Below, in pieces: positions 25,547-33,750 of a DNA stretch of 40,652 nucleotides (positions within the stretch are counted from its first letter, which is position 1; every line of letters starts with the position of its first letter). A program made the position numbers and the translations under genes. The stretch lies in assembly GCF_001904725.1 (NCBI RefSeq), contig NZ_MRCE01000054.1, positions 1 to 40,652 on the forward strand, given 5' to 3'. The notes under the pieces were generated by a model. The model did no database searches. It worked only from the letters and a program-made list of their open reading frames with translations, and was not told where the DNA came from. Origin of the DNA: Phormidium ambiguum IAM M-71 (GTDB lineage: Bacteria > Cyanobacteriota > Cyanobacteriia > Cyanobacteriales > Aerosakkonemataceae).

Positions 25547-25994
25547 TTTTTTCCCTCAGTAGGTCTTCGACTTCTGTAGGCGTACAGCGAAGTATTCGGG
25601 TTAATTCTACTAACTCTTTTTCTTCAAGTTCACCACCCTTCCTAATTTCTTCCAATCTCTCCAGAGAAATCCCACTATTTCCACTTAGCCAGACTAAGAA
25701 CTTATTGCCCAATTCCTGCTCGCGTTGTAGCGCTTCACTTACTGCTTGAGCAATTTGGCCCAGTTCTTGCCCTCTGGCTTTCTCCTTAATAAAACTAATT
25801 ATTTGCTGTGTAGACAGTTCTTGTGAGGCTCTAAACTCCAATGCCTGTTGGAGCAGAACTGATATAGCATTGCTCACACTGCCATAAGGATATTTCCCTA
25901 ATTTTTCCATCTCTGACTTTAACCAACTCGGCAGTGAAACAGAAAATCGCACCGCCCTTTCTTGCTCATCCACTTTTTTCCTGACTAACAGCAT
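25524..25994 (-). CDS. RHH-like DNA-binding regulator, 156 aa
   Basis: The N-terminal 55 residues (AVRFSVSLPSWLKSEMEKL, then SVSNAISVLLQQALEF) have the strand-helix-helix form of ribbon-helix-helix proteins. The C-terminal part ends in a helical segment with an HTH-like look (LVELTRILRCTPTEVEDLL). AAAGGA lies 5 nt before the ATG at 25994. It overlaps the PAS-like gene and so is the first gene of a two-gene unit. TCATAC-type half-sites like those at 24476-24516 lie in its upstream region. A plasmid copy-control or transfer regulator is plausible. Confidence 0.55.
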   Translation of the reverse strand: MLLVRKKVDEQERAVRFSVSLPSWLKSEMEKLGKYPYGSVSNAISVLLQQALEFRASQELSTQQIISFIKEKARGQELGQIAQAVSEALQREQELGNKFLVWLSGNSGISLERLEEIRKGGELEEKELVELTRILRCTPTEVEDLLREKNGKSNRR

Positions 25995-26000
25995 TCCTTT

Positions 26001-26049
26001 AAATCATACATCAAGCCATATTTCATGCTATTTGCACCACTTTTCATAC
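26001..26049 (-). promoter_or_regulatory. TCATAC half-sites upstream of the RHH/PAS-like unit
   Basis: AAATCATAC (26001-26009) and TTTTCATAC (26041-26049) repeat the exact 9-mers found in the operator array at 24482-24508, with TTTCATGC (26021-26028) as a weaker copy between them. This suggests one regulator acting on both promoters. Confidence 0.45.
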
Positions 26050-26120
26050 AAATATATTGACTTTCACACAGATGGTTGCTAGATTAAATGACATCACCAC
26101 TTACCCGTAGGTGCTAACGA

Positions 26121-26669
26121 TTGACAACGCTACCACGTAGGGGTAGGCGCAACAAAGCTAAAGAATCTCGCAAATACCGATATCAGGCGGGTACAGGTTC
26201 GCATTCAGGAACCTATTACTTGCCCCCTCCCGGCAAAGATATGTGCGTTACCGAAGCGTACACTCTGCTTCGTGTTGGGGCAGATACTTTCCGCGAAGAC
26301 TTAAAAACTCTAGGGTTTTACTCCCCTGAACCCGAACACCGCTGGCTGAGTTGGTCGCAAGTCAGGACTTTATTGGGTTTGCACCTGTTTAAACGAGCCA
26401 TCACTTGCCGAAGTAATGGACAGCAGTCCAACTTACGGATTGCTTTTGCTGCCTTAATTCGAGCTAATCAGGGACTTGACCCTGATACTGCGCTTACCGA
26501 ACTGGAAATAAATCTCTCTGTAGAATTTAAGGAACTCAAAAATGACTACCAACAACGAATCGAACCCATCAAACACATTCTCCGTAAGCGATGCTTTAGA
26601 GGAGGCAAAAGCCCAGGGCGCAAACAAGAGAAACAGCAAAGCCAACAAACAGGCTTCCCCTTCTGTTGA
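26121..26669 (+). CDS. Hypothetical plasmid protein with wHTH-like core, 182 aa
   Basis: The TTG at 26121 (MTTLPRRGRRNKAKES) is the only start that keeps the basic N-terminus. AGGTG lies about 9 nt upstream. Residues 40-95 (MCVTEAYTLLRVGADTFREDL, RWLSWSQVRTLLGL) resemble a winged-helix or excisionase-like fold. The last 43 residues lie in an out-of-frame overlap of 128 bp with the next gene and have a biased, Lys/Gln-rich composition (GRKQEKQQSQQTGF), which suggests the natural end may be earlier or that a frameshift occurred. The function is unknown. Confidence 0.5.
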   Translation: MTTLPRRGRRNKAKESRKYRYQAGTGSHSGTYYLPPPGKDMCVTEAYTLLRVGADTFREDLKTLGFYSPEPEHRWLSWSQVRTLLGLHLFKRAITCRSNGQQSNLRIAFAALIRANQGLDPDTALTELEINLSVEFKELKNDYQQRIEPIKHILRKRCFRGGKSPGRKQEKQQSQQTGFPFC

Positions 26670-27207
26670 ATCACAAACACCTGAACCTGATTTAAACCAA
26701 CAACACCAAGACGCACAGCAGCAGCTTGATGAACTCTTAAGTGGCGATTCAATTATTTCTAACGTGCAGAAACGCACCCAGCAGGAACTATTAGCCGCTT
26801 TGCACTTGCAACGTCAGGAAGACTTAGAAATTCTGCAACGTGGGATTCAGTCTGGCGCACGCAAGCGAGATATTTATGTAGCTGGAGAGCAGTTAGGCTT
26901 TGCTAGGGCAGGGAATCAGGCTTCGATTCTACCATTGCTCGATCAGATTGAAGCGATCGTTCAACTGGCTGCCCAAACAGAAATCCCCGAAAAAGTGCAA
27001 GAACAACTCCCAGAAGAACAACTCAAACAGCTTTCTGAAATCAACATTGACGCTGCTATTACCAAACAATTAGGCGACAGATTAACTCCCTCTCAACTAA
27101 AAGAAACACCAGGGGGAAAGTCCCTCAAGCCCCTAGCACTCCAAGGAGAAACTCGCCTAACTACCCCCCTTCTTTTGTTAGCCGGAACAGCCGCCAACCA
27201 CCAGTAA
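26542..27207 (+). CDS. Hypothetical Gln/Glu-rich protein, frameshifted near its end
   Basis: A 221-aa frame starting MTTNNESNPSNTFSVSDAL, with AAGGA 9 nt upstream. It has a disordered N-terminus, then long helices (RTQQELLAALHLQRQEDLE, PEKVQEQLPEEQLKQLSE). After KETPGG (27112-27116, a run of five G) the frame ends in LLLLAGTAANHQ. One extra G there would instead give GKVPQAPSTPRRNS, continue through SEEEMCYLLSLLNTIREL and stop at 27362. That extension looks like natural protein, so the intact gene probably spans 26542-27362. The change could be a real mutation, a slippage-regulated end or a sequencing error. I do not recognise the family. Confidence 0.55.
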   Translation: MTTNNESNPSNTFSVSDALEEAKAQGANKRNSKANKQASPSVESQTPEPDLNQQHQDAQQQLDELLSGDSIISNVQKRTQQELLAALHLQRQEDLEILQRGIQSGARKRDIYVAGEQLGFARAGNQASILPLLDQIEAIVQLAAQTEIPEKVQEQLPEEQLKQLSEINIDAAITKQLGDRLTPSQLKETPGGKSLKPLALQGETRLTTPLLLLAGTAANHQ

Positions 27208-27378
27208 AACAACAACAATTAACCCCGGTAAAACTGTCTCCCGAACCCGAATTAAGCGAGGAAGAAATGTGTTATTTATTGTCCCTTTTGAATACTATTC
27301 GCGAACTCACTTTGCAGCTTGACTACACCAGTTCATTTCCTTTCTATCCGGGGTTTTTGTAAATAAGCAGATAGTTTT

Positions 27379-27413
27379 GTCATTGGTCATGGCTATTACA
27401 AATGACCAATGAC
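27379..27413. repeat. 12-bp stem inverted repeat of the TCATTGGTCATT type
   Basis: GTCATTGGTCAT (27379-27390) pairs with ATGACCAATGAC (27402-27413) around an 11-nt loop, followed by TAATGACTAATAAC. Such TCATTGGTCATTAGTCA strings are scattered widely in filamentous cyanobacterial genomes as short repeats. Here it separates two plasmid genes and may act as a hairpin. Confidence 0.65.
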
Positions 27414-27441
27414 TAATGACTAATAACAAAGGACGAAGATT

Positions 27442-27819
27442 ATGATTCCCGAACATTCACCACAACTTCTGGCACTTGATAACTTAAGCAAAGAACAAAA
27501 ATTGCTACTGATTCAAGCTTTACAATCTTCCCTAGCCCAAACCAGTTCTTTAATCCAACCAACTACAAGTATTGAACTACCAAAAACTAATGGGCATTCC
27601 TCTCAGGTAATCAACCTGTATGTACAAATGCCCTCAGTTACTCAAAATGCTAATCCGATAATTGAAACGAAAGCAACTGCTCATTCTGATGCTGATTCTA
27701 ACAGTTCTAATCAAGAAAAAGCGCCTCCACAATTAGATGGATTTGAAGCTTTCCTTATCTGTATTTTAATCTTCTTCGTTGGTTCCTTTGGTATCCTACA
27801 TTTCGCCATCAAGAGATGA
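27442..27819 (+). CDS. Hypothetical tail-anchored membrane protein, 125 aa
   Basis: Starts with MIPEHSPQLLALDNLSKEQ after GGACGAAG. A short N-terminal helix (LLLIQALQSSLAQ) is followed by a Ser/Thr/Pro-rich linker and a single C-terminal membrane segment near residues 100-123 (FLICILIFFVGSFGILHFA), ending in KR. The layout suggests a cytoplasmic protein held by its tail. It shares a motif (LSKEQKLLLIQAL) with the LPIEQQLAILQVL of the next gene, so the two may be distant paralogues. The function is unknown; the position just before the mobilisation genes suggests a transfer role. Confidence 0.55.
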   Translation: MIPEHSPQLLALDNLSKEQKLLLIQALQSSLAQTSSLIQPTTSIELPKTNGHSSQVINLYVQMPSVTQNANPIIETKATAHSDADSNSSNQEKAPPQLDGFEAFLICILIFFVGSFGILHFAIKR

Positions 27820-27846
27820 AGAATAATTTGTTTATTGAGAAACTCC

Positions 27847-28182
27847 ATGAATAATTTACCGAAGAACTTTGATTACTTACCCATTGAGCAACAATTAGCT
27901 ATCCTTCAAGTCTTAGCAGGTCAAGAGTCACTTCAAGAATTTCGAGACGAAATTCACCAAATCAATCAGCACCCAGCAGTAACTAAATATTCCATTTACC
28001 GCTCTCAAAAGCACAATCAATACCTCAAACAATCAGATTGGCTCACTCAAATTGCGGTGAAATTGTGCCTCGGATTACTTTCTGCTCTTGTTGCTACTTC
28101 TATAGCTTTTCTCTTTTTCGGTGTCGTCTATATCGGAGCTTATACTGTTAACGAAATTCGGTTAATGTTTAACCCAGATTAA
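27847..28182 (+). CDS. Hypothetical membrane protein, 111 aa
   Basis: I prefer the ATG at 27847 (MNNLPKNFDYLPIEQQ), preceded by GAGAAA, over the in-frame TTG at 27835. A helical N-terminal part (IEQQLAILQVLAGQESLQEF) is followed by one or two C-terminal membrane segments (LCLGLLSALVATSIAFLFFG, then VVYIGAYTV). It begins 27 bp after the previous membrane-protein gene and has a similar design, so the two probably work together. The function is unknown. Confidence 0.55.
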   Translation: MNNLPKNFDYLPIEQQLAILQVLAGQESLQEFRDEIHQINQHPAVTKYSIYRSQKHNQYLKQSDWLTQIAVKLCLGLLSALVATSIAFLFFGVVYIGAYTVNEIRLMFNPD

Positions 28183-28301
28183 TATTTTACAGGACTGCAA
28201 AACATTGCCTGTTTCTCCTCCTCCCCATCCACCACTACTCTATCTCTTACTACTCCATCTATCCACGCACCCAGAACTCTCCATCCCAAAATCAATCACT
28301 C

Positions 28302-28622
28302 ATGCCCAAAAGAACAGCATTTATCAAAGTTTATGTAACCGAAGCAGAACATCAAGAGATAGCAAGACGCTCCCGATTAGCTCACATGAAGATTTCTTTT
28401 TATCTGCGGCACTTAGCTCTTAGCGACAATGCAATTACCATCATTCCCCAAATCAATGAAGCAGCTTATCGCCAACTGTGTGAAATTAATCAACTTCTGA
28501 AAGTTATCACTACTGCATTACCACCGGAACAACTCCAAGAAATCCACAAAGAAATTCAACAAATTGGTTTTACCTTAATTGGCAAAAATGATAGTCAAAC
28601 TAAAAAAAGGAAAAAGCGCTAG
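28302..28622 (+). CDS. MobC-like relaxosome accessory protein
   Basis: A 106-aa protein with an N-terminal RHH-like segment (AFIKVYVTEAEHQEIARRSR, then MKISFYLRHLAL), the usual start of MobC/relaxosome proteins that bind and melt oriT beside the nick. The rest is helical and ends in a Lys/Arg tail (KKRKKR). It overlaps the relaxase start by 35 bp, the normal mobC-mobA arrangement, so translation is coupled. The origin of transfer should lie just upstream (28183-28301), though I cannot identify a nic site there. Confidence 0.75.
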   Translation: MPKRTAFIKVYVTEAEHQEIARRSRLAHMKISFYLRHLALSDNAITIIPQINEAAYRQLCEINQLLKVITTALPPEQLQEIHKEIQQIGFTLIGKNDSQTKKRKKR

Positions 28623-31600
28623 AGGAGTGACTCAATATGTCTTAAATAAGGAAAAGGCGCAATTGCTTGATACTAATATGCTGGGACAAAATCCTAGTCA
28701 ACTAAGTAAAGAATTCGGCGTTACTCGTTCGCATAGACCAGCATTAAAAACGGGTGTAGTTCATGCCATGTTGTCAGTCCCAGCCGATGAGAAACTGACT
28801 GACGCACAGTGGAAGGAAATTGCTAATAACTTCCGCCAAGAAATGGGGTTTACTGATTCTCAATATGTAATTGCTCGACATCATGATTCTGATAACGATC
28901 ATGTACATTTGGTCTTATCTAGAGTGCAGTTTAATGGTGATGTTGTTAGCGATTCTTGGGATTATGTAAAGGCTGAACAAATTGCTAGAAAACTAGAGCA
29001 GCAATATAGTTTATCTCCCCAAAATTCTTCTTGGGAAGTACGTCGGAATCACAGACAACAAGAGTTATCTCGCCTTATTAGCGATCGCATTTCAGAAGAC
29101 ATTCTCGCTCAAGCCTACGCTCAGGCTTTTGAACATCCAGACAATTTTCTTGACTTAAAAACCGGAAGGTTTATGGCAGCAGAAGATATCTACAACTACT
29201 ACAAATCATTGGATTTTGAGCCAGGGGAAGAAGTTTGGATTAATGCCCGTTCTCCTGAAGGTAAACCCCAAATTTTTCAAGAGCGGTTAGGGGAAAACGG
29301 TATTGCTGAACTTTGGAAAATGCGCTCGGCTGCTAAGGATGGTGATGGATTGACTATTTGGCAACCAGAAAGTGCGATCGCACAACCAGAAGAACACCTC
29401 CGGGAAATAGCCAGAACGGGGCATGACCTTTCTACTTATCCCAATCATCCAGTTGGGGGTATTGGTGGAAAACACGCGGCTAAATTTAATACTCTTTTCT
29501 ATGAAATTGACGATCTGCCCATAGAACAGCAACAACAAAAACTGAAGGAACTAGAAGCACTAACTGGATTAGCACCAACTGCTGTAGTTCACTCAGGAGG
29601 AAAAAGCCTTCATGCCTATTACCGATTAGATGAACCCGTAGACCGTGACACTTGGCTGAGATTGCAACGAAAATTAACTGCTTTGCAAAATGGGGATGCG
29701 GCTATTCCTAACCCTGGTCGGGCTATGCGATTGCCAGGTGTGGACCGATTGCGGGATGGCTTTCTTAAACCAGTGGAAATTGTGGAAAAAAGCGATCGCA
29801 CTTTTTCCCCAACTCAATTTGAGCAAGCTTTAGACGAATCCTTCCCTTACGGCTTATCCGAAGCGCGTTGGCAAAAATGGCGGAAAACTAAAGATGAAGC
29901 AATCTTGAGTAAGCCGGAAGAAGAATTAACCCCACGTTATGAAACCCGACCCCCCACCACCTTTGATTACAAGATATCTGGTCGGATTCCTTTGGATGTT
30001 CTGCTAACTAGGGATGACCAGGATTTGCTTCGCGCCGGGACACCTCAAGGAGGTCGGGATAACCTAGCGTTCAAATTGGCGAGAAATGCGATCGCTACAC
30101 AGCGACAACTCGAACAAATGGGCGTGAATTATGATGGCGATCCTCGGCAATTATTAGAAGAGTTCGCGCAGCGTTGTGACCCACCACTCAAACAACAGGA
30201 TGTTGAGCGGATTTGGAATTCTGCTAGTCGAGGTAATCCAGTTCCCAGTCGTTCGGTTGAGTCATTAGAAAAGGCGATCGCTTATTGGGAAAGGGAACTC
30301 CAGAAACAAAGGGAAAGTCAAGAATTCTCCTTGCCTCCTTCTCAAAAAACAGTTGGCGAAGAACAAGCAGAAGCGATCGCTTTCCTGAATAACTTTTACT
30401 CCGGCGATGACCAGTTTGCCTTACTCAAAGGAAGACCTGGTACTGGAAAAACTTATGTTGCTAATCAATTCTTGGGGCAGCTTCCTGCTGGAAAGAAAGT
30501 GGCGTTTCTTGCGCCTACTAATCAAGTTCGTGAAATGCTAGCTCAAAGTGGTAATCCCAAAGTGGACTACCTAACAATTCATCAGTTTCTTGGCATGAAA
30601 CCTATTCAAGGTGAAACTGATTTGGAATTTACTCAAACTGGTAATTCTAAAGTTGCTGATTATGATTTAATTTTGGTTGATGAATCCTCAATGATTGACC
30701 AGCAGCTTTGGGAGAAATTTAAAGAAAAAGCACCTCGAAAAGCTTTATTTTTAGGAGATGATAAGCAGCTTAAACCTGTCAAAGACCGAGATATTTCTCC
30801 GGTATTCCGCGAAATTCCGGTTAGCTATGAATTGACTAAACCAGTACGATACGAGCAGGAAATTGGGGAGTTTGTTGAGCAATTGCGGGATGCGCTCGCC
30901 ACTGGGGATTTGCCTCAACCATCAGCTAATTTATCTCCTGAAGGTAAAGGGATCTCTACTCCTGATAATCAGAATTGGCTGGAACAATTAGTAACTGCGG
31001 CTAAGTCGGAAGAGTTTAAACTTAATCCCAATTATGCTAAAGCCCTGGCATTTAAAAACGAGACAGTTGATGCCATTAATCAATATGTACATGAAAGTAT
31101 TTATGGCAAAGATGCGCCGATCTTCGCTCCTGGCGAAAGGTTTGTTGCCAAGCATCCTGTGAGTCGGAAATTAGATGATGGCAAGCGTGGTGTAGTTCTT
31201 CGTAATAGTCAAATGGGTGAGGTAGTAGCAGCTACCCCAAGCCAATTTATGTTAGGTAATCGTGAAATTCGCACTTGGACGCTCAATGCTCGTGATATTA
31301 ATAACCCGGAAAAAATTGTCAAATTAAATGTTTTAGATCCGAACTCTGCACCTTTAGTTCGTCAGGAGTTGGAACGAATTAAAGGTCTTGCTTCTCAATT
31401 ACCCAAAGGCACTAATGAACGCAAGGCAGCTTTTGAAGAGTATCGGCAATTGCGCGATCGATTTGATGAAATAGCTCATCCTTACGCTACCACGATTCAT
31501 AAAGCGCAGGGGCTAAGTATTGACAACGCTTTTGTTGATTGGGCAGATCTGGAAAAAAACCCCAATCCTTTAGAACGAGCAGCGTTGGCGAATGTGGCAG

Positions 31601-33264
31601 CGAGTCGAGCTAAGAAGCATTTGTCTATCAATACTCAAGGGTTTGTTACACCGATTGTTGAGACAGAGGGACTTTCTAAGAACACCCAAATATCCAGTCA
31701 TCCTGATATGGGGAAAGAACAACTATTTATTACCCATCAGCCATTACCAATTACCAAAACAGAAGAGGAAAAATCAGTGGAAAATCTAGGTCAAATCGAA
31801 GCTTATGAAAATTACGGCTCTCCAGAAATTCGCCGTGATTTACGTTACTTGTCTAATCAGATTGATATTAATCGCCGCAATCTACACGCTAAGAATTTAA
31901 CTGCCCAGTTGGGATGGTGGAATAAATTTCTTAATAAATTTCCTCTGGGTAGAAACGTCAATAACTGGTTAGAAGACAATCGCGATCGTCGTTTTGAAAG
32001 GTTTGAAGCACAAGCGATGAAAAAATACGCTGGTGAAAAGCAGCGAATGGAAGAAACACAGCGTAAAGTAATAGATCGGGAAATGCGTCAGGTGCAACGA
32101 GCTATAGGAGTGATGGATAAGCGTATCCCACAAATTGAAGAAAATAAAGCATTTAAGGAGCAATTTTATGATGTAATGAAACATTATAATACTTTGATTG
32201 AGTACGAACAAAAGTTAGAAGCAGCTTCTCAGGAAATTGATAATAATATTGATACTTTAAGAAAACAAATTCTCGAATCTCCCTACAAAGAGCATTTTGA
32301 AAGGTTCGAGTCTTATCAGAAGTTTTTGAAAGAGCAAGAGAAGCAACAAGAAGCACAGCAACCTACCGCATCCAAGTCAGCAGAAAATTTATCTCAATCC
32401 CAAGTGGAACCTACCGCTAAAACTCTTGCAAATAGCCAACAGAAGCTTCCTAAAATTCCTGAGTTTGAAGGTAAACTACCTCCACCGGAAAAGCCTGCCA
32501 TTGAACCACCAAAATTAGAGCAAGAGGTTCAAGAGAAAGTATCTCAACAGCAAATTGAGGAATCAAAAACTTCTGTTCCTGAATTCCCTAACCTGGAATT
32601 TAAAAATGATGAGGAATTAAACATTTCCCAGCGGCAATTCTATCGCTACCCGAAAGATCACCCGGATGTAATTAGCGGTGAAAGACGTGCTGGCAGCTTC
32701 ATGAAGAAGGACAAGTGGCAGGAATGGTTCCAGCAACAGACTAACACTCTAGTAGAACCTGTGACGGAAGCTGCGGACTTGAAGCATTCTGGTAATGGCG
32801 TGACGAAACTTAGTCAGGAACAGCAAAAATATCTGATGGAAGATTTGGGACGCACTAACCTAAATAATCCCTTCCTCGATGACATTATTGATGACGAAAA
32901 TGAGCAGCTTGAAGAACAGCCCACACCAGAGCAGGTAGCTAAGTTGCAGGAACAGCTTAATTTTGACCGATCGCTGCCAGAGTTATCAGAGGCTAAGGCT
33001 CAAGAGTCAGCTTTTGATCATCCAGAACCAATAAAAGCCCAACAACAGGCAGCGGTATCGGCTTTTGACCAAACACCCGAAGTACAGCAGCCACAAATTG
33101 AACAAGAATCAGTTTTCGATCGCACACCCGAACCACAACAACCACAAGTTGAGCCAGAGTCAGTCTTTGACTTTGATGGTGCGGAACACAGTGTAGAAAG
33201 CGATCGCACCATCGAAATTTCTCCCGCCGCTACCAAGCAAAGAAGTAGAGGTCTTGAACGATGA
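28588..33264 (+). CDS. Relaxase-primase-helicase fusion (MobA/TraA-like)
   Basis: About 1558 aa from the ATG at 28588; a TTG at 28579 is also in frame. (1) Relaxase domain 1-150: likely catalytic Y17 (GVTQYVLN) and the metal site H99/H105/H107 in HHDSDNDHVH. It would nick oriT, bind the strand and lead it into the recipient. (2) Primase-like domain, about 280-400: acidic pair E306-x-D308 in FYEID and HSGGKSLHAYY (335-345), as in archaeo-eukaryotic type RepB/D5 primases. (3) SF1B RecD/TraA-type helicase: Walker A GRPGTGKT (615-622), D698-E699, and THKAQG near 971. (4) A coiled-coil and Gln/Pro-rich tail with three tandem FD-x-TPE-type repeats near 1472-1530. Combining relaxase, primase and helicase in one chain would let it nick, unwind and prime the transferred strand. 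Confidence 0.85.
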   Translation: MIVKLKKGKSARGVTQYVLNKEKAQLLDTNMLGQNPSQLSKEFGVTRSHRPALKTGVVHAMLSVPADEKLTDAQWKEIANNFRQEMGFTDSQYVIARHHDSDNDHVHLVLSRVQFNGDVVSDSWDYVKAEQIARKLEQQYSLSPQNSSWEVRRNHRQQELSRLISDRISEDILAQAYAQAFEHPDNFLDLKTGRFMAAEDIYNYYKSLDFEPGEEVWINARSPEGKPQIFQERLGENGIAELWKMRSAAKDGDGLTIWQPESAIAQPEEHLREIARTGHDLSTYPNHPVGGIGGKHAAKFNTLFYEIDDLPIEQQQQKLKELEALTGLAPTAVVHSGGKSLHAYYRLDEPVDRDTWLRLQRKLTALQNGDAAIPNPGRAMRLPGVDRLRDGFLKPVEIVEKSDRTFSPTQFEQALDESFPYGLSEARWQKWRKTKDEAILSKPEEELTPRYETRPPTTFDYKISGRIPLDVLLTRDDQDLLRAGTPQGGRDNLAFKLARNAIATQRQLEQMGVNYDGDPRQLLEEFAQRCDPPLKQQDVERIWNSASRGNPVPSRSVESLEKAIAYWERELQKQRESQEFSLPPSQKTVGEEQAEAIAFLNNFYSGDDQFALLKGRPGTGKTYVANQFLGQLPAGKKVAFLAPTNQVREMLAQSGNPKVDYLTIHQFLGMKPIQGETDLEFTQTGNSKVADYDLILVDESSMIDQQLWEKFKEKAPRKALFLGDDKQLKPVKDRDISPVFREIPVSYELTKPVRYEQEIGEFVEQLRDALATGDLPQPSANLSPEGKGISTPDNQNWLEQLVTAAKSEEFKLNPNYAKALAFKNETVDAINQYVHESIYGKDAPIFAPGERFVAKHPVSRKLDDGKRGVVLRNSQMGEVVAATPSQFMLGNREIRTWTLNARDINNPEKIVKLNVLDPNSAPLVRQELERIKGLASQLPKGTNERKAAFEEYRQLRDRFDEIAHPYATTIHKAQGLSIDNAFVDWADLEKNPNPLERAALANVAASRAKKHLSINTQGFVTPIVETEGLSKNTQISSHPDMGKEQLFITHQPLPITKTEEEKSVENLGQIEAYENYGSPEIRRDLRYLSNQIDINRRNLHAKNLTAQLGWWNKFLNKFPLGRNVNNWLEDNRDRRFERFEAQAMKKYAGEKQRMEETQRKVIDREMRQVQRAIGVMDKRIPQIEENKAFKEQFYDVMKHYNTLIEYEQKLEAASQEIDNNIDTLRKQILESPYKEHFERFESYQKFLKEQEKQQEAQQPTASKSAENLSQSQVEPTAKTLANSQQKLPKIPEFEGKLPPPEKPAIEPPKLEQEVQEKVSQQQIEESKTSVPEFPNLEFKNDEELNISQRQFYRYPKDHPDVISGERRAGSFMKKDKWQEWFQQQTNTLVEPVTEAADLKHSGNGVTKLSQEQQKYLMEDLGRTNLNNPFLDDIIDDENEQLEEQPTPEQVAKLQEQLNFDRSLPELSEAKAQESAFDHPEPIKAQQQAAVSAFDQTPEVQQPQIEQESVFDRTPEPQQPQVEPESVFDFDGAEHSVESDRTIEISPAATKQRSRGLER

Positions 33265-33342
33265 AACAGAACAGTTAATTGCAGTTTTCCTGTTTTGTAA
33301 ACACATAAGCAACGCATTAGATAAAGCAGTAATTGGATAAAT

Positions 33343-33750
33343 ATGAAACTCAAAAAACTCAATCTAAGTACTGATTGGTTACTGAAAATTCCTTTTAAGG
33401 AAATCGGAATTTTATTATTCGTTGCTCTATTTTTTACTTTACTTGGCAGAGTAATAGAAGCTCAAAATTGGGCAAGTCGGATTGACAAACTAAGTACCAC
33501 TAATGCTTCTGCTAAGGATGAAACAATTAGTAGCCTCAAAGAGCAAATTAGTCAACTTAATTCTCAAATTAACCAACTCCGAAAAGAACTTATCTCCTTA
33601 CAAGCTCAGAAAAATTTACTTAATTCTCAAGTTGAACGTCTAGCGAAACCAGGAAGTGCCAAATGCAGCAACAAAAGCAACAAAACCCAGAGGGCAAGAA
33701 GCCTGGAGGAATTGAGGAGAATTCAACAATTAGACAACTTAAATCTGTAG
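33343..33750 (+). CDS. Single-pass membrane protein with coiled coil
   Basis: A 135-aa protein. It has a membrane segment at about 21-38 (IGILLFVALFFTLLGRVI) and then a long coiled coil (SLKEQISQLNSQINQLRKEL). The C-terminal 30 residues are basic. Its last 88 bp overlap, out of frame, the start of the TraD-like gene, so translation of the two is coupled. It may assemble with the coupling protein at the membrane. I do not recognise a named family. Confidence 0.6.
   Translation: MKLKKLNLSTDWLLKIPFKEIGILLFVALFFTLLGRVIEAQNWASRIDKLSTTNASAKDETISSLKEQISQLNSQINQLRKELISLQAQKNLLNSQVERLAKPGSAKCSNKSNKTQRARSLEELRRIQQLDNLNL

Noticed and set aside
28183-28301. Possible oriT: short inverted repeat ACAGG-14-CCTGT at 28189-28212 just upstream of mobC
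   Set aside because: The position is right, but the arms are only 5 bp and no recognisable nic sequence is visible, so it was not listed as a feature.
28205-28423. Pro/Leu/Ser-rich frame ahead of mobC
   Set aside because: It overlaps mobC in another frame and has a composition typical of non-coding reading.
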